DNA of 64,000 bases from Tolypothrix sp. PCC 7712 (GCF_025860405.1 NZ_CP063785.1:8619390-8683389); one strand, 5' to 3'. Counted from the first letter of the stretch, positions 15,872 through 25,069 are shown. A program made the numbers and translations. Notes: generated by a model not told the origin, from the sequence alone.

Positions 15872-17311
15872 TCAAGCCAAATGCATAAAGACAAGCTTCA
15901 ATAATTCGGCACGAGTAAAAGGTTTAGTAAGATAACCAGAAGCCCCTACCAAATTTGCCTTGACTTTATCTACCAATCCTTTATTACCTGTAACAAATAT
16001 AACAGGAACATGCTTAAACATAGAGTTATTCCGTATAATTCGGCACAACTCATAGCCATCAATACCTGCCATATTTAAATCTAGTAAGATTAAATCTGGT
16101 TTATGCCTAATAATTGACATGACAGCTTTGAGTGGGTCTTCAATAGTCACTACAGCAAAGTTTTCATCCTCTAAAAAACGACTAATTTCTCTGAGGATCG
16201 TGGGGCTATCATCTACAGAAATAATTTTGTAAACCTTTTTAGCGGTTGCAGTAGCAGTGGTTACTCTTTCAGGAGCTAAATTTATGTTATTTGGTAGTGT
16301 TAATTCCTGATGGTTTTCTAAAGAAGGAGAAGAAATATATGATAATTCCTCAAGAGGCTCTATATTCTCTACAGGGATATTTGGGGAGGCTTTAGCAGAA
16401 GTATTATTGACTTCTACGACTTTATTAACTAATCCCGATTCCGATGGTTCTGTTATATATTGAGTAGGAGATGAGCTGGGGCTAAATGTCTTAGGTAATT
16501 TATCAAATGGCGGATCGGCTTCATGTAATATAATTCCACCATTAACAATGTAGTGATATAAGTGTTGAGCCAGTTGGATTTCATCTTGGTTCATAATCAC
16601 AGCAAGATGACGCAGGCTAAAACCCTTCATCCAGTAAGTTAAATTAGGTTGCAGATCTACAAATATTGGGTTTTGAATTGATTTGTTAATAAACAGGTAA
16701 GGACGCTGATAGGGAGAAGAAATATGAGGAGCAAAAGATTGCCAACGCTCTAATCTTGTTTGGCAACGTTCGATAATCTTTTCTACGTCAAGCCTGCAAA
16801 TTTTCGGTACATGAGGCGGTAAATCACTTAATTCATAGTTTCCCATTTTGATTAACAGCAGAGATTCAATCACTTCTTTGACTAATTCTTGAATCAGTAC
16901 TGCTGCTTGTGTGGAATGTAAGTGTCCCTGATTGACAAGCCAGACAATTGCTTGATAATCAGGTGGTTCGTTATCTGAATTACTCTGGTGTTGCATCAGT
17001 TGATTTGGTGAGTCAACTTCAAACATCAGACGTAATTGCACGCGAGTTTCGCTAGTAAGTAAGGGAATTTGATGGCTGAGACGACGTAAATGACGTTCTA
17101 GTCGATCGAAGGGTTCAACTGAGTGGGTAGCGTAGGTTATTTTCCCCTGTTCCAGGTAAATCGACCAAGTTACAGAGTTGCTAAATGCTCGTAAATAGGT
17201 ACTGTCAGAACTTTTAGATAACTGACTTAACAAACTTTGGGGACGTAGTTTGGTGAATGAGCCAGAGAGATTCATACTTTTCGAGGTTTCCGGAAAATCA
17301 ACGTGAATCAA
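15872..17311 (-). CDS. PatA/PixG-family response regulator
   Basis: A 479-residue protein with the PatA layout: an N-terminal DUF4388 region (about 10-250; LSQLSKSSDSTYLRAFSNSV, then SIYLEQGKITYATH), a variable low-complexity linker (about 280-360) and a C-terminal receiver (about 365-479) with acidic pair SVDDSP, phosphoacceptor in LILLDLNMAGIDGYEL and switch residues FVTGNKG and YLTKPF. Relatives control phototaxis (PixG) or heterocyst position (PatA in Anabaena); which applies here cannot be told. The CheY-like gene at 13907-14269 was probably the next gene of the operon before IS66 inserted. No CheW, MCP or CheA gene is present locally, unlike full pix/pil operons. Confidence 0.9.
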   Translation of the reverse strand: MIHVDFPETSKSMNLSGSFTKLRPQSLLSQLSKSSDSTYLRAFSNSVTWSIYLEQGKITYATHSVEPFDRLERHLRRLSHQIPLLTSETRVQLRLMFEVDSPNQLMQHQSNSDNEPPDYQAIVWLVNQGHLHSTQAAVLIQELVKEVIESLLLIKMGNYELSDLPPHVPKICRLDVEKIIERCQTRLERWQSFAPHISSPYQRPYLFINKSIQNPIFVDLQPNLTYWMKGFSLRHLAVIMNQDEIQLAQHLYHYIVNGGIILHEADPPFDKLPKTFSPSSSPTQYITEPSESGLVNKVVEVNNTSAKASPNIPVENIEPLEELSYISSPSLENHQELTLPNNINLAPERVTTATATAKKVYKIISVDDSPTILREISRFLEDENFAVVTIEDPLKAVMSIIRHKPDLILLDLNMAGIDGYELCRIIRNNSMFKHVPVIFVTGNKGLVDKVKANLVGASGYLTKPFTRAELLKLVFMHLA

Positions 17312-17865
17312 AGTAAATTTGAAATAACAACAATGAATATGGTTTCTTAGCTTTAATTTTTCTCTTGAAACAAATTATTGCTAAGAAATATCTACATCCC
17401 TGACTGACCTTAAAAACCACAGTATAACTTGTTTGTTAAATTTTGTACCCTGAGAACAGCCTAGTATTTTTACGGTGCTTTGGCCTCACAGTTGACATAT
17501 TGAACTGAGGATAATTCTGATAATGATGATGATTGCGATTCCTACGGATTTATTCTTTTCATATAAAACTACTGCTTTCTACACAAAAGCTTTAAACTTT
17601 TTTGTGGGAAAATGCTGGTATTTATTGTATTGTGAGTTTACGAGAATTATGAAGTTCACTAAATGGCTTAATGCGATTAAAGTAAACTATATGTAAAGTC
17701 TTCTGGACTCAATTGCCTATCAATTAAGGGTTTCTTGAATATGTAGATAATTGAGTAGGAAGAATCTCATTAATAATTATTAAGAGATATGCAAATAAAA
17801 TCCTCAGGAATGTAGTTTTTTTTACCTAAAAACTATATACTGAGAGCTAATAAGGAAAAAATACT
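17312..17865. other. intergenic region between divergent regulator and vWA genes
   Basis: 554 bp, AT-rich, no credible ORF. It must contain both divergent promoters. A TTGACA at about 17493 with a TGATAAT 21 bp further on is the best sigma-70-like pair I see, but the spacing is poor. I see no repeat or operator worth naming. Confidence 0.35.
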
Positions 17866-18567
17866 TTGAATTATAACATAACACACAAAGTTATGCATGA
17901 TACATTAAGACTTGATGAAGTAGTAGAATTTGCGGAAAATCCTGAACCTCGATGCCCTTGTGTGCTCTTGCTAGACACATCTGGTTCGATGCAAGGAGAT
18001 CCCATAGAAGCTTTAAATCAAGGCTTGCTGAGTTTAAAAGATGAATTGGTCAAAAATTCTTTAGCAGCTAGAAGAGTAGAAGTAGCTATAGTCACCTTTG
18101 ATAGTACTGTGAACGTAGTACAAGACTTTGTGACTGCCGATCAATTTAACCCACCAATCCTGACAGCACAAGGATTGACCACTATGGGTTCAGGGATTCA
18201 TAAAGCCTTGGACATGATTCAAGAGCGCAAATCTCAATATCGTGCTAATGGTATCGCCTACTACCGTCCTTGGGTGTTTATGATTACTGATGGTGAACCA
18301 CAAGGAGAGTTAGATCAAGTCGTAGAACAAGCAAGTAAACGCTTGCAAGGCGACGAAGCCAATAAAAAAGTAGCATTTTTTACTGTAGGGGTAGAAAATG
18401 CTAACATGACACGTTTGAATCAGATAGCTGTACGTACTCCTTTAAAACTCAAGGGATTGAATTTTATTGAGATGTTTGTCTGGTTATCAGCCAGTATGTC
18501 AGCTGTGTCCCACTCACAACTTGATGAACAAGTAGCACTACCACCAATAGGTTGGGGTACTGTTTAA
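17866..18567 (+). CDS. vWA-domain protein, TerY-like (vWA-PP2C-kinase triad)
   Basis: A 233-residue single von Willebrand A domain. The metal-ion-dependent adhesion site is intact: DTSGSM (D37-M42), a threonine in TTMGSGIHKAL, and the aspartate in FMITDGEPQG. It starts at a TTG preceded by AAGGA; an ATG nine codons later (17893) is the alternative and leaves the domain complete. The next gene begins within 50 bp. TerY-like vWA proteins together with a PP2C phosphatase and a kinase form the TerY-P triad described computationally around tellurite-resistance-type stress systems. The role is presumed scaffold or adaptor, recruiting substrates to the kinase/phosphatase pair. Confidence 0.9.
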   Translation: MNYNITHKVMHDTLRLDEVVEFAENPEPRCPCVLLLDTSGSMQGDPIEALNQGLLSLKDELVKNSLAARRVEVAIVTFDSTVNVVQDFVTADQFNPPILTAQGLTTMGSGIHKALDMIQERKSQYRANGIAYYRPWVFMITDGEPQGELDQVVEQASKRLQGDEANKKVAFFTVGVENANMTRLNQIAVRTPLKLKGLNFIEMFVWLSASMSAVSHSQLDEQVALPPIGWGTV

Positions 18568-18615
18568 TAAATATTGCAGCTTGATACTAACACAGCTAGC
18601 TGTTGCAAAAAATCT

Positions 18616-19398
18616 ATGAATATGTCAAAACAGATACCTCAATGGCAGGTAGTAGCTGCATCAGTATGTGGTACTAGCCATTTAAAAAACAAACAGCTGT
18701 GTCAGGATGCTCACCACTGGCAATTATTATCGGATAATGTGTTAGTGGCAGCAGCAGCAGATGGTGCAGGTTCAGCCATCCAAGGCAAAGTCGGAGCGAT
18801 GATTGCTGTAGAAACAGCTATAGAAAACATAGCTATCAAAGAAATCACTCGCGATGCTTTAGCGGATGATGGAGTCGTGCGATCGCTGTTGACAGACGCG
18901 ATGTTAGCCGCTAAAAAAGCGGTAGAAGACGAAGCGGCCGCATGTAATAATCAGCTTCAGGATTTAGCAACTACCTTAATTGTGATGGTCGCCACGCCAG
19001 AAGTGGTAGCGGTGGCCCAGATTGGTGACGGCTTGGCAGTAGCCAAAGATAGTACAGGGAATCTACTGGCATTAACTATGCCCGACAGTGGTGAATATAT
19101 TAACGAAACCACTTTTTTGACTTCGCCAGGAGCCTTAGAAACAGCACAAATGAAATTATGGCGTGAATCCATAGTTAATGTCAGCGTGCTCACCGATGGG
19201 CTACAAATGCTGGCTTTAAATATGGTGGTTGGCGAACCGCACAAACCATTCTTCTTTCCGTTATTCGACTTTGTCGCGAATACTCAGGATAAGACGGTGG
19301 CTAAAGAACAGTTAGTCAAGTTTTTAGGATCTGAACGGATTACACAGCGCACTGACGATGACTTAACACTCATCATCGCGGCACTCAGCAAACCGTAA
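18616..19398 (+). CDS. PP2C-family protein phosphatase (PP2C_2), triad member
   Basis: About 260 residues. Metal-binding motifs of PP2C are visible: NKQLCQDAHHW near the N-terminus, AAAADGAGSAIQGKVGA, QIGDGLAVA, a serine/threonine-phosphatase style VLTDGLQML, and TDDDLTLIIA at the end. The family removes phosphate from serine and threonine using Mg/Mn. The ATG at 18616 is preferred over an in-frame TTG at 18574, because the family begins close to the QWQVVAASVCGTSH segment; ATG 18622 is also possible. It sits between the vWA and kinase genes, all on the same strand with gaps of under 65 bp, so a three-gene operon is likely. Confidence 0.9.
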   Translation: MNMSKQIPQWQVVAASVCGTSHLKNKQLCQDAHHWQLLSDNVLVAAAADGAGSAIQGKVGAMIAVETAIENIAIKEITRDALADDGVVRSLLTDAMLAAKKAVEDEAAACNNQLQDLATTLIVMVATPEVVAVAQIGDGLAVAKDSTGNLLALTMPDSGEYINETTFLTSPGALETAQMKLWRESIVNVSVLTDGLQMLALNMVVGEPHKPFFFPLFDFVANTQDKTVAKEQLVKFLGSERITQRTDDDLTLIIAALSKP

Positions 19399-19458
19399 AC
19401 CCAGATCCGCCAGATGATTCAGCATTTTTAAGTAACCCCCGTTAACCGTAACTCTATC

Positions 19459-21636
19459 ATGCAGGTACTACGTTGTCTTCCTAAACAGGAAATTCTGAAT
19501 CTTAACGTCAGTCTAGGGCGTGGTGGTGAAGCTTGTATCTATGCAGTACCATCCCAAAGCAACTTAGTGGCTAAGGTTTATCACAAACCCACAGCCGCAC
19601 ACGCTTACAAACTCCAAGCAATGCTGGTTAATCCGCCAGAAAACCCCACAGCTAATTTAGGGCATATCTCTATTGCTTGGCCACAGGATGTATTACGCGC
19701 AGTAGATGGCAGCGATCGCATTGTTGGCTTTTTAATGCCGCGGATTCGTGGGATGCGTCCGATTATTGACTTTTACAATCCCAGAACCCGCCGCCAACAC
19801 TGCCCATTATTCAACTACCAGTACCTGCTACGTACAGCAAGAAATCTGGCGGCAGCTTTTGCGGCTTTACATAGTAGCGGATATTGCATTGGTGATGTCA
19901 ATGAGTCCAATATCCTGGTAAGTGACACAGCGCTGGTGACATTAGTCGATACAGACTCCTTCCAGGTACTCGATCCCGATACTCATGCTGTTTACCGATG
20001 CCCTGTAGGTAAACCAGAATTTACCCCACCAGAACTGCAAAACAAGATTTTCTCACAGCACGATCGCGAAGTTACTCACGATTTGTTTGGGTTAGGAGTA
20101 CTGATCTTTCAACTGTTGATGGAAGGTACCCACCCATTTTCTGGTATTTTCCAAGGTGCTGGCGAACCACCCGCATACGAATCACGTATTGCTTCTGGTC
20201 ATTTTACTTACAGTCAAAAGCGGAAAGTTCCTTACCTAGCTACTCCCATAGCACCAGCTTGGGATATTTTGCACCCCACCTTACAAGAACTGTTTTTACG
20301 TTGTTTTGAGGATGGACATAACGACCCACATGTCCGTCCCAGCGCCCAAACCTGGATGCTAGCCATAGCGGAAGCTGAAGAAAGCCTGATTACTTGTAGC
20401 GTTAATCCTCAGCATAGCTATAACGAACATCTACATTCATGTCCTTGGTGCGAACGTACTAAACGCTTAGGTGGACGCGATCCCTTCCCGTCACATCGCG
20501 CGATCGCTGCCAAAGAACACCTCAAACCTCGTATACCAGCTAGAAATCGCTACAATCAGCCGACCCAAAGGCCGCAACCTGTAGCCCCCTTAACAACACA
20601 TCAATGGCAAGCCACATATAACAAAAAAGCTACTTTCCCCAATATCCTCAAAAATCGCAAATGGTACCCAGTAGGGTTGTGCGTACTCGGTTTTGGTTTA
20701 TTAGGGTATTTAGATGTCATGGTGAAATTAACTAGCCCAGTTGTTTCCCAAAATGCTTATACCCAGCAAACTTTTCAGCCTAATCAGACAATCAAAAACA
20801 AAAACCTCAGCTTTGATGATTACTATAAACAGGGTCATGCAGCTTATAAAGTGCGAGACTATGGGCGGGCGATTGAGAACTTTAACCAAGCTTTAGAAAA
20901 AGAACCTAACAACGCCAAGGCTCATGTTAACCGAGGTAACGCCCGCTATAACATGAAAGACTATGAAGGCGCACTCAGCGACTACACCGCAGCTTTGCAA
21001 CTCAACCCCAGAGAACTCAAAGCATTTGTAAATCGGGGTAATGTGCGCTATATGCTAGCTGACTATAGCAACGATCCCGATCGCGAATATACCTTAGCGA
21101 TCGCTGACTTTAATAATGCGCTGCGTCTTAATAGTAAGGAAGTAGAAGCCTACATCAGACGAGGTGTTGTCCGCGCCCAAGTTGCTAAATATAGTGGCGA
21201 CTCGCAACAAGATTATCAGCAAGCCATCAATGATTTTACCAAAGCCATTGATATCAATCCCTCACAACCAGAAGCTTTCTTCCAACGGGGTATTGTCCAT
21301 TCGCAGATTGCTCAATATAGCAACGATTATGCGCGCGAGTACAATAAAGCGATCGTGGACTTTAACCAAGCGTTAAGCATCAACCCTAAACAGGGGAAAG
21401 TCTACCTCAAGCGAGGTATGATTCACTACGAGCTGTCACAATATGGTAGCCAAAATTCAGAGGTAAATCGGATGAAAGCAATTGATGATTTACAAACCTC
21501 TGCCAAAGTCTCTCTAGAACAAGAAGATATGGACAACTACCAACAAGCACTCAGTAGCCTCTGTATTGTTGTAGAAAATAAATGTGATGCTTTATTCCAA
21601 AGTAGCAATGTTTTGGATTCAGCAGAAACAAAGTAA
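19459..21636 (+). CDS. membrane-anchored protein kinase with TPR repeats, triad member
   Basis: A 725-residue protein. Residues about 12-310 are a divergent eukaryotic-like kinase of the TerY-associated type: glycine loop LGRGGEACIY (19-28), lysine K39 in LVAKVYHK, catalytic loop GDVNESNIL (145-153, with D146 and N151) and a metal-binding VDTDSF (163-168) in place of DFG. A cysteine/histidine cluster (C313 to C331) resembles a small zinc ribbon. One membrane helix spans about 403-420. The C-terminal 270 residues are five to six TPR units, several with ANF/DFN...LNP spacing. The kinase is therefore probably cytoplasmic, with the TPR part across the membrane. It likely opposes the upstream PP2C. 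Its substrates are unknown. Confidence 0.9.
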   Translation: MQVLRCLPKQEILNLNVSLGRGGEACIYAVPSQSNLVAKVYHKPTAAHAYKLQAMLVNPPENPTANLGHISIAWPQDVLRAVDGSDRIVGFLMPRIRGMRPIIDFYNPRTRRQHCPLFNYQYLLRTARNLAAAFAALHSSGYCIGDVNESNILVSDTALVTLVDTDSFQVLDPDTHAVYRCPVGKPEFTPPELQNKIFSQHDREVTHDLFGLGVLIFQLLMEGTHPFSGIFQGAGEPPAYESRIASGHFTYSQKRKVPYLATPIAPAWDILHPTLQELFLRCFEDGHNDPHVRPSAQTWMLAIAEAEESLITCSVNPQHSYNEHLHSCPWCERTKRLGGRDPFPSHRAIAAKEHLKPRIPARNRYNQPTQRPQPVAPLTTHQWQATYNKKATFPNILKNRKWYPVGLCVLGFGLLGYLDVMVKLTSPVVSQNAYTQQTFQPNQTIKNKNLSFDDYYKQGHAAYKVRDYGRAIENFNQALEKEPNNAKAHVNRGNARYNMKDYEGALSDYTAALQLNPRELKAFVNRGNVRYMLADYSNDPDREYTLAIADFNNALRLNSKEVEAYIRRGVVRAQVAKYSGDSQQDYQQAINDFTKAIDINPSQPEAFFQRGIVHSQIAQYSNDYAREYNKAIVDFNQALSINPKQGKVYLKRGMIHYELSQYGSQNSEVNRMKAIDDLQTSAKVSLEQEDMDNYQQALSSLCIVVENKCDALFQSSNVLDSAETK

Positions 21637-22196
21637 ATAGGGGCGCTTAGGCTAGAGTTGAGTTTGCTCGTTCATAGCGGGTGGTAAGCCGCCCGTAGAT
21701 ATGCTTATAAAAACTGTGGTGGAGTCAGTTAATTGCTAACCCCCACTAGGAAGCTACGCGTAGCATTTTCGTGAGAAAAAGCGGCGCGTTGCAGAATTTT
21801 TTTGTCTAGATATTGGAAATTCCTGACTGCTAGATACGTGCAGTATCTTCTTTGAGCAGGGATAATTGGTGTGTGGCACTGGCTACAAACTCACAATTAT
21901 TTGAGCAAAGAATTGATGACAACTGCCAATAATTTATTTTTTTCTTAAAAAAGTAAATTCTATCACTATTCAATTAATACTCAATTATTAATAAGTATGA
22001 GAAAATCATCCATAAAATCGGGTTTAGCGATTGCTAAATCCGATTTATTTTTTGGGTTATATTGCTCACCTATGAAGTAATTAATTTTCATATTTTCTCC
22101 GTATTCATAAAGCTTTTATATAACAAAGATTTTTATTTACCTTGTCTTTACAGAAAAGCGCAAAAATCTAGTTAGATTATTTACGGAGAAAGATAA
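21637..22196. other. intergenic region upstream of polysaccharide locus
   Basis: 560 bp without a credible long ORF. It holds a GCGGGTGG...CCGCCCGT hairpin near 21677, a 12-bp palindrome GCTACGCGTAGC at about 21752 of a type common in Nostoc-like genomes, and the hairpin at 22017-22044. Promoters for the rfbF operon should lie between 22045 and 22190; I cannot point to one with confidence. Confidence 0.4.
22017..22044 (+). terminator. terminator-like hairpin
   Basis: ATCGGGTTTAGC, loop GATT, GCTAAATCCGAT (one G-T pair), followed by TTATTTTTT. It is a good intrinsic terminator shape but lies 380 bp after the kinase stop, so it could instead end a small RNA transcribed from 21640-22016. Confidence 0.6.
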
Positions 22197-22295
22197 ATGG
22201 TAAATAGATTTTTCTCTATTCCAGGTGCAATCGCTTCATTAGCAACGAAAAAGTTAATTATTAAACTACCTGCAAATCTTGAGGAAATTGCATGA
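22197..22295 (+). CDS. 32-codon leader ORF overlapping the rfbF start
   Basis: ATG at 22197, preceded by CGGAGAAAGATAA, opens 32 codons (MVNRFFSIPGAIASLATKK and so on) and ends at TGA 22293-22295, which overlaps the rfbF ATG as ATGA. The overlap and the good ribosome binding site suggest translational coupling. The GAGGAAA used by rfbF lies inside the ORF. The peptide, with a basic amphipathic middle, resembles nothing I recognise. Confidence 0.45.
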   Translation: MVNRFFSIPGAIASLATKKLIIKLPANLEEIA

Positions 22296-23065
22296 AAGCA
22301 GTGATTTTGGCTGGTGGTCTGGGTACACGCTTAAGTGAAGAAACAAGTATCAGACCTAAGCCGATGGTGGAAATTGGTGGTAAACCAATTTTGTGGCACA
22401 TCATGAAGATTTACTCTGCCCACGGCATTAATGATTTTATTATTTGTTGTGGATATAAAGGTTATGTGATTAAGGAGTACTTTGCTAATTACTTCTTGCA
22501 CATGTCAGATGTCACCTTTGATATGCGTTTTAATCAGATGAATGTGCATTCTGGATATGCTGAACCCTGGCGTGTGACCTTGGTAAATACAGGGGATAAC
22601 ACTATGACAGGTGGACGCTTAAAGCAAGTCAGAGAACATTTGGGTAACGATACTTTTTGCTTTACCTATGGTGATGGTGTTTGTGATGTAAATATTACAG
22701 AACTAATTAAGCTGCATAAAGCACAAAATACCTTAGCCACACTCACAGCAGTACAACCTGCGGGACGTTTTGGCGCAATTTCTTTGGGACAAGAACAAAC
22801 TAAAATTACTAGTTTTCGTGAAAAACCTGAAGGTGATGGTGCTTGGATTAATGGCGGTTATTTTGTTTTAGAACCCCAAGTAATCGACTTCATTGCTGAT
22901 GACAGTACAGTTTGGGAAAAAGAACCATTAGAAAAATTAGCAGATATGGAACAGTTATCTGCTTACAAACATAATGGTTTCTGGCAACCAATGGACACAT
23001 TACGTGATAAGAATTATCTCGAAGACTTGTGGAAGAGTGGTCAAGCACCTTGGAAAGTATGGTAG
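22292..23065 (+). CDS. rfbF: glucose-1-phosphate cytidylyltransferase
   Basis: A 257-residue nucleotidyltransferase making CDP-glucose from CTP and glucose-1-phosphate. The N-terminus has the full signature LAGGLGTRLSEETSIRPKPM (6-25) with catalytic-site R13 and K23, then GGKPILWHIMKIYSAHG, FTYGDGVCDV for metal binding and FREKPEGDGAWINGGYFVLE. It has the normal family length. It is the first sugar gene of the locus. CDP-glucose usually goes to a 4,6-dehydratase (RfbG); none with clear RfbG identity is present, so the SDR at 25166-26194 or a gene elsewhere may take the next step. The order matches the beginning of the HEP island as I recall it. Confidence 0.95.
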   Translation: MKAVILAGGLGTRLSEETSIRPKPMVEIGGKPILWHIMKIYSAHGINDFIICCGYKGYVIKEYFANYFLHMSDVTFDMRFNQMNVHSGYAEPWRVTLVNTGDNTMTGGRLKQVREHLGNDTFCFTYGDGVCDVNITELIKLHKAQNTLATLTAVQPAGRFGAISLGQEQTKITSFREKPEGDGAWINGGYFVLEPQVIDFIADDSTVWEKEPLEKLADMEQLSAYKHNGFWQPMDTLRDKNYLEDLWKSGQAPWKVW

Positions 23066-23240
23066 TAGAATATTTAAGAGTTGCGTAATGAATCAATTTT
23101 GGACTTTGGATTTTAGATTTATTGCCAGTCTCTTGCTGATTGTCAGTAGACTATAAATCTAGTTAATTGAAAATAGTTAAAAATTAGATTTTCCATATAA
23201 AATCCAAAATTTAAAATCTAAAATTCGCTAAACTCTTAAA
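23066..23240. repeat. AT-rich ATTTTAGATTT-type intergenic repeat
   Basis: Contains GGATTTTAGATTTATTGCC and later AAAATCCAAAATTTAAAATC, a dispersed low-complexity type also found at 42680-42725. No gene. Confidence 0.5.
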
Positions 23241-23270
23241 TTGGTTGTTTTTAAAGGTGCGATAATACTA

Positions 23271-24482
23271 ATGTACGACTTTGCAATTATTGGTGGGGGA
23301 ATCGTTGGACTTTCTACAGGGATGGCTTTAGGCAAACGCTATCCCAATGCCAGAATTTTAGTATTAGAAAAAGAAAGCAAATGGGCATTTCACCAAACAG
23401 GTAATAATAGCGGTGTAATTCACTCAGGAATTTACTATAAGCCTGGAAGTTATAAAGCTAAATTTTGCCGTGACGGTGCTAATTCAATGGTGGAATTCTG
23501 CCGAGAATATGGCATTGCTCATGAGATTTGTGGCAAAGTAATTGTGGCAACTTCAGATGCAGAAATACCACGCCTAGAAAATCTCTATACACGCGGCTTA
23601 GAAAATGGCATTCAAGTCCAAAGAATTAGTCCCGAAGAAGTTAGAGAAATTGAACCCCATGTCAGTTGTGTAGCTGGCATTAAAGTATTCTCTACAGGTA
23701 TTGCTAATTACAAGCAAGTTAGCGAGAAATACGCTGAGTTAATTCAACAGCAAGGAGGTGATTTACGCCTCAACACCAAAGTAGAGAAGATTAGGCCTAG
23801 TGGGAAAAATCAGGTACTAGAAACCAACAACGGTAGTTTTGAAACTCGGTTTGTAATTAATTGCGCCGGATTGCATAGCGATCGCGTGGCTAAATTAGGT
23901 AATGTGGAACCACAAGCGAAAATCGTACCCTTCCGGGGAGAATATTACGAACTCACCCCCGAAAAACGCTACCTGGTGAAAACTCTGATTTACCCAGTAC
24001 CTAATCCAGATTTTCCCTTCTTGGGTGTCCACTTTACCCGCATGATTGATGGTAGCGTTCATGCAGGCCCCAATGCCGTATTGAGCCTGAAACGCGAAGG
24101 TTATCACAAAACCGACTTTGACTTGCGAGATTTTGCTGAGGTAATGACTTATCCTGGTTTCTGGAAATTAGCCGCAAAACATGCTGATGAAGGGATTCAA
24201 GAAATTATCCGTTCCTTTAGCAAAGCCGCCTTTGTGAAGAGTTTGCAACAACTCATTCCCGAAGTGCAAGCCCAAGATTTAGTTCCTACCCATGCAGGAG
24301 TTCGCGCTCAAGCATTGATGAATGACGGTAAGCTAGTGGATGACTTCTTGATTATCCCAGGGCAAAACTCTATTCATGTTTGCAATGCGCCTTCACCAGC
24401 CGCTACTTCTTCTCTAGAAATTGGCAAAGCAATAGTGGCGCAAGTTCCTGAACCTTCACATCTAGCCGCATCGGTTATTTAA
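23271..24482 (+). CDS. lhgO: L-2-hydroxyglutarate oxidase-like FAD oxidoreductase
   Basis: About 403 residues from the ATG at 23271, which gives MYDFAIIGGGIVGLSTGMAL with the dinucleotide-binding glycines at the very N-terminus; an upstream GTG at 23241 would only add ten residues. Other marks of the LhgO/DAO family are the FHQTGNNSGVIHSGIYYKPG segment (HSG plus YY near the flavin), VINCAGLHSDRVA and the terminal HVCNAPSPAATSSLEIGKAI. The known reaction oxidises L-2-hydroxyglutarate to 2-oxoglutarate. Its place inside a polysaccharide locus is odd: it may recycle a by-product, or act on a sugar acid. Product 2-oxoglutarate could feed the oxygenase at 27518-28357; that link is speculation. Confidence 0.88.
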   Translation: MYDFAIIGGGIVGLSTGMALGKRYPNARILVLEKESKWAFHQTGNNSGVIHSGIYYKPGSYKAKFCRDGANSMVEFCREYGIAHEICGKVIVATSDAEIPRLENLYTRGLENGIQVQRISPEEVREIEPHVSCVAGIKVFSTGIANYKQVSEKYAELIQQQGGDLRLNTKVEKIRPSGKNQVLETNNGSFETRFVINCAGLHSDRVAKLGNVEPQAKIVPFRGEYYELTPEKRYLVKTLIYPVPNPDFPFLGVHFTRMIDGSVHAGPNAVLSLKREGYHKTDFDLRDFAEVMTYPGFWKLAAKHADEGIQEIIRSFSKAAFVKSLQQLIPEVQAQDLVPTHAGVRAQALMNDGKLVDDFLIIPGQNSIHVCNAPSPAATSSLEIGKAIVAQVPEPSHLAASVI

Positions 24483-24524
24483 CCCATCAAGGGTATCTGA
24501 TATTTTGCAGCATTCTCAATAGGC

Positions 24525-24549
24525 ATAGGGTGGGCAGTGCCCACCCTAT
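24525..24549. terminator. near-perfect hairpin downstream of lhgO
   Basis: ATAGGGTGGGCA, one unpaired centre base, TGCCCACCCTAT: 12-bp arms, 43 bp after the lhgO stop. There is no immediate U tract. The same style of GGGC palindrome recurs at 34585-34609, so it may be a dispersed hairpin element rather than a dedicated terminator. Confidence 0.45.
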
Positions 24550-24721
24550 CCACATTTCTTATTTTCGCAACATCTCTCTCTAAATTGCCTTTCTCTGAGT
24601 CTTCCTTGCTGCTGTAGTTATTGATTTCCAACTTCACCTGTGTGCTGATAGCATCCCATTTTCAATTCCCAACATCAGCTAACAAATATTTAGGTGAAAG
24701 TTATGAAAGTTATAAGAGTAT

Positions 24722-25069
24722 GTGAGAAATGACCAGGATGGACTAAACGCAATTCTGGCAGGTAAATGGCAAGAAATTCATCCGCTATGGAATCAAATGC
24801 CGAGAATTTATGATTATTCATCCTGGAACGAAAGTCCTTTTGCTGAAGATATTTATAACGAGCTATTGCATCGTCCCTACATTATTCACTGTACAAATTA
24901 TCCTAAACCTTGGTGTGCGGGATTGCGAGTGGAATGTAAACATCCTAAAAAGCATTTATTTTTTCAATATTTAGACATGACAGCTTGGTCAGGATGGCGA
25001 GATACATTTGGGAGACGCTTGGGTAGAAAATTTATGAAATTGGCCCGCATCAATACCTCAAAACTCTGA
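24722..25069 (+). pseudogene. C-terminal fragment of a family 8 glycosyltransferase
   Basis: The 115-residue frame opens with DQDGLNAILAGKWQEIHPLWNQ, the conserved block after the nucleotide-sugar domain in bacterial GT8 enzymes, and continues with YIIHCTNYPKPW (the HF/H-x-x-x-x-KPW motif). The N-terminal 150-200 residues with the DxD metal site are absent: an in-frame TAA sits three codons before the GTG, and no GT8 sequence precedes it. It is therefore a 5'-deleted remnant, not a short enzyme. A GTG at 24722 is the only start and has no ribosome binding site. The intact GT8-like gene at 35811-36755 is only distantly similar. Confidence 0.75.

Noticed and set aside
24722..25069. Short functional glycosyltransferase
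   Set aside because: It lacks the nucleotide-sugar and metal-binding part of GT8; better read as a remnant.
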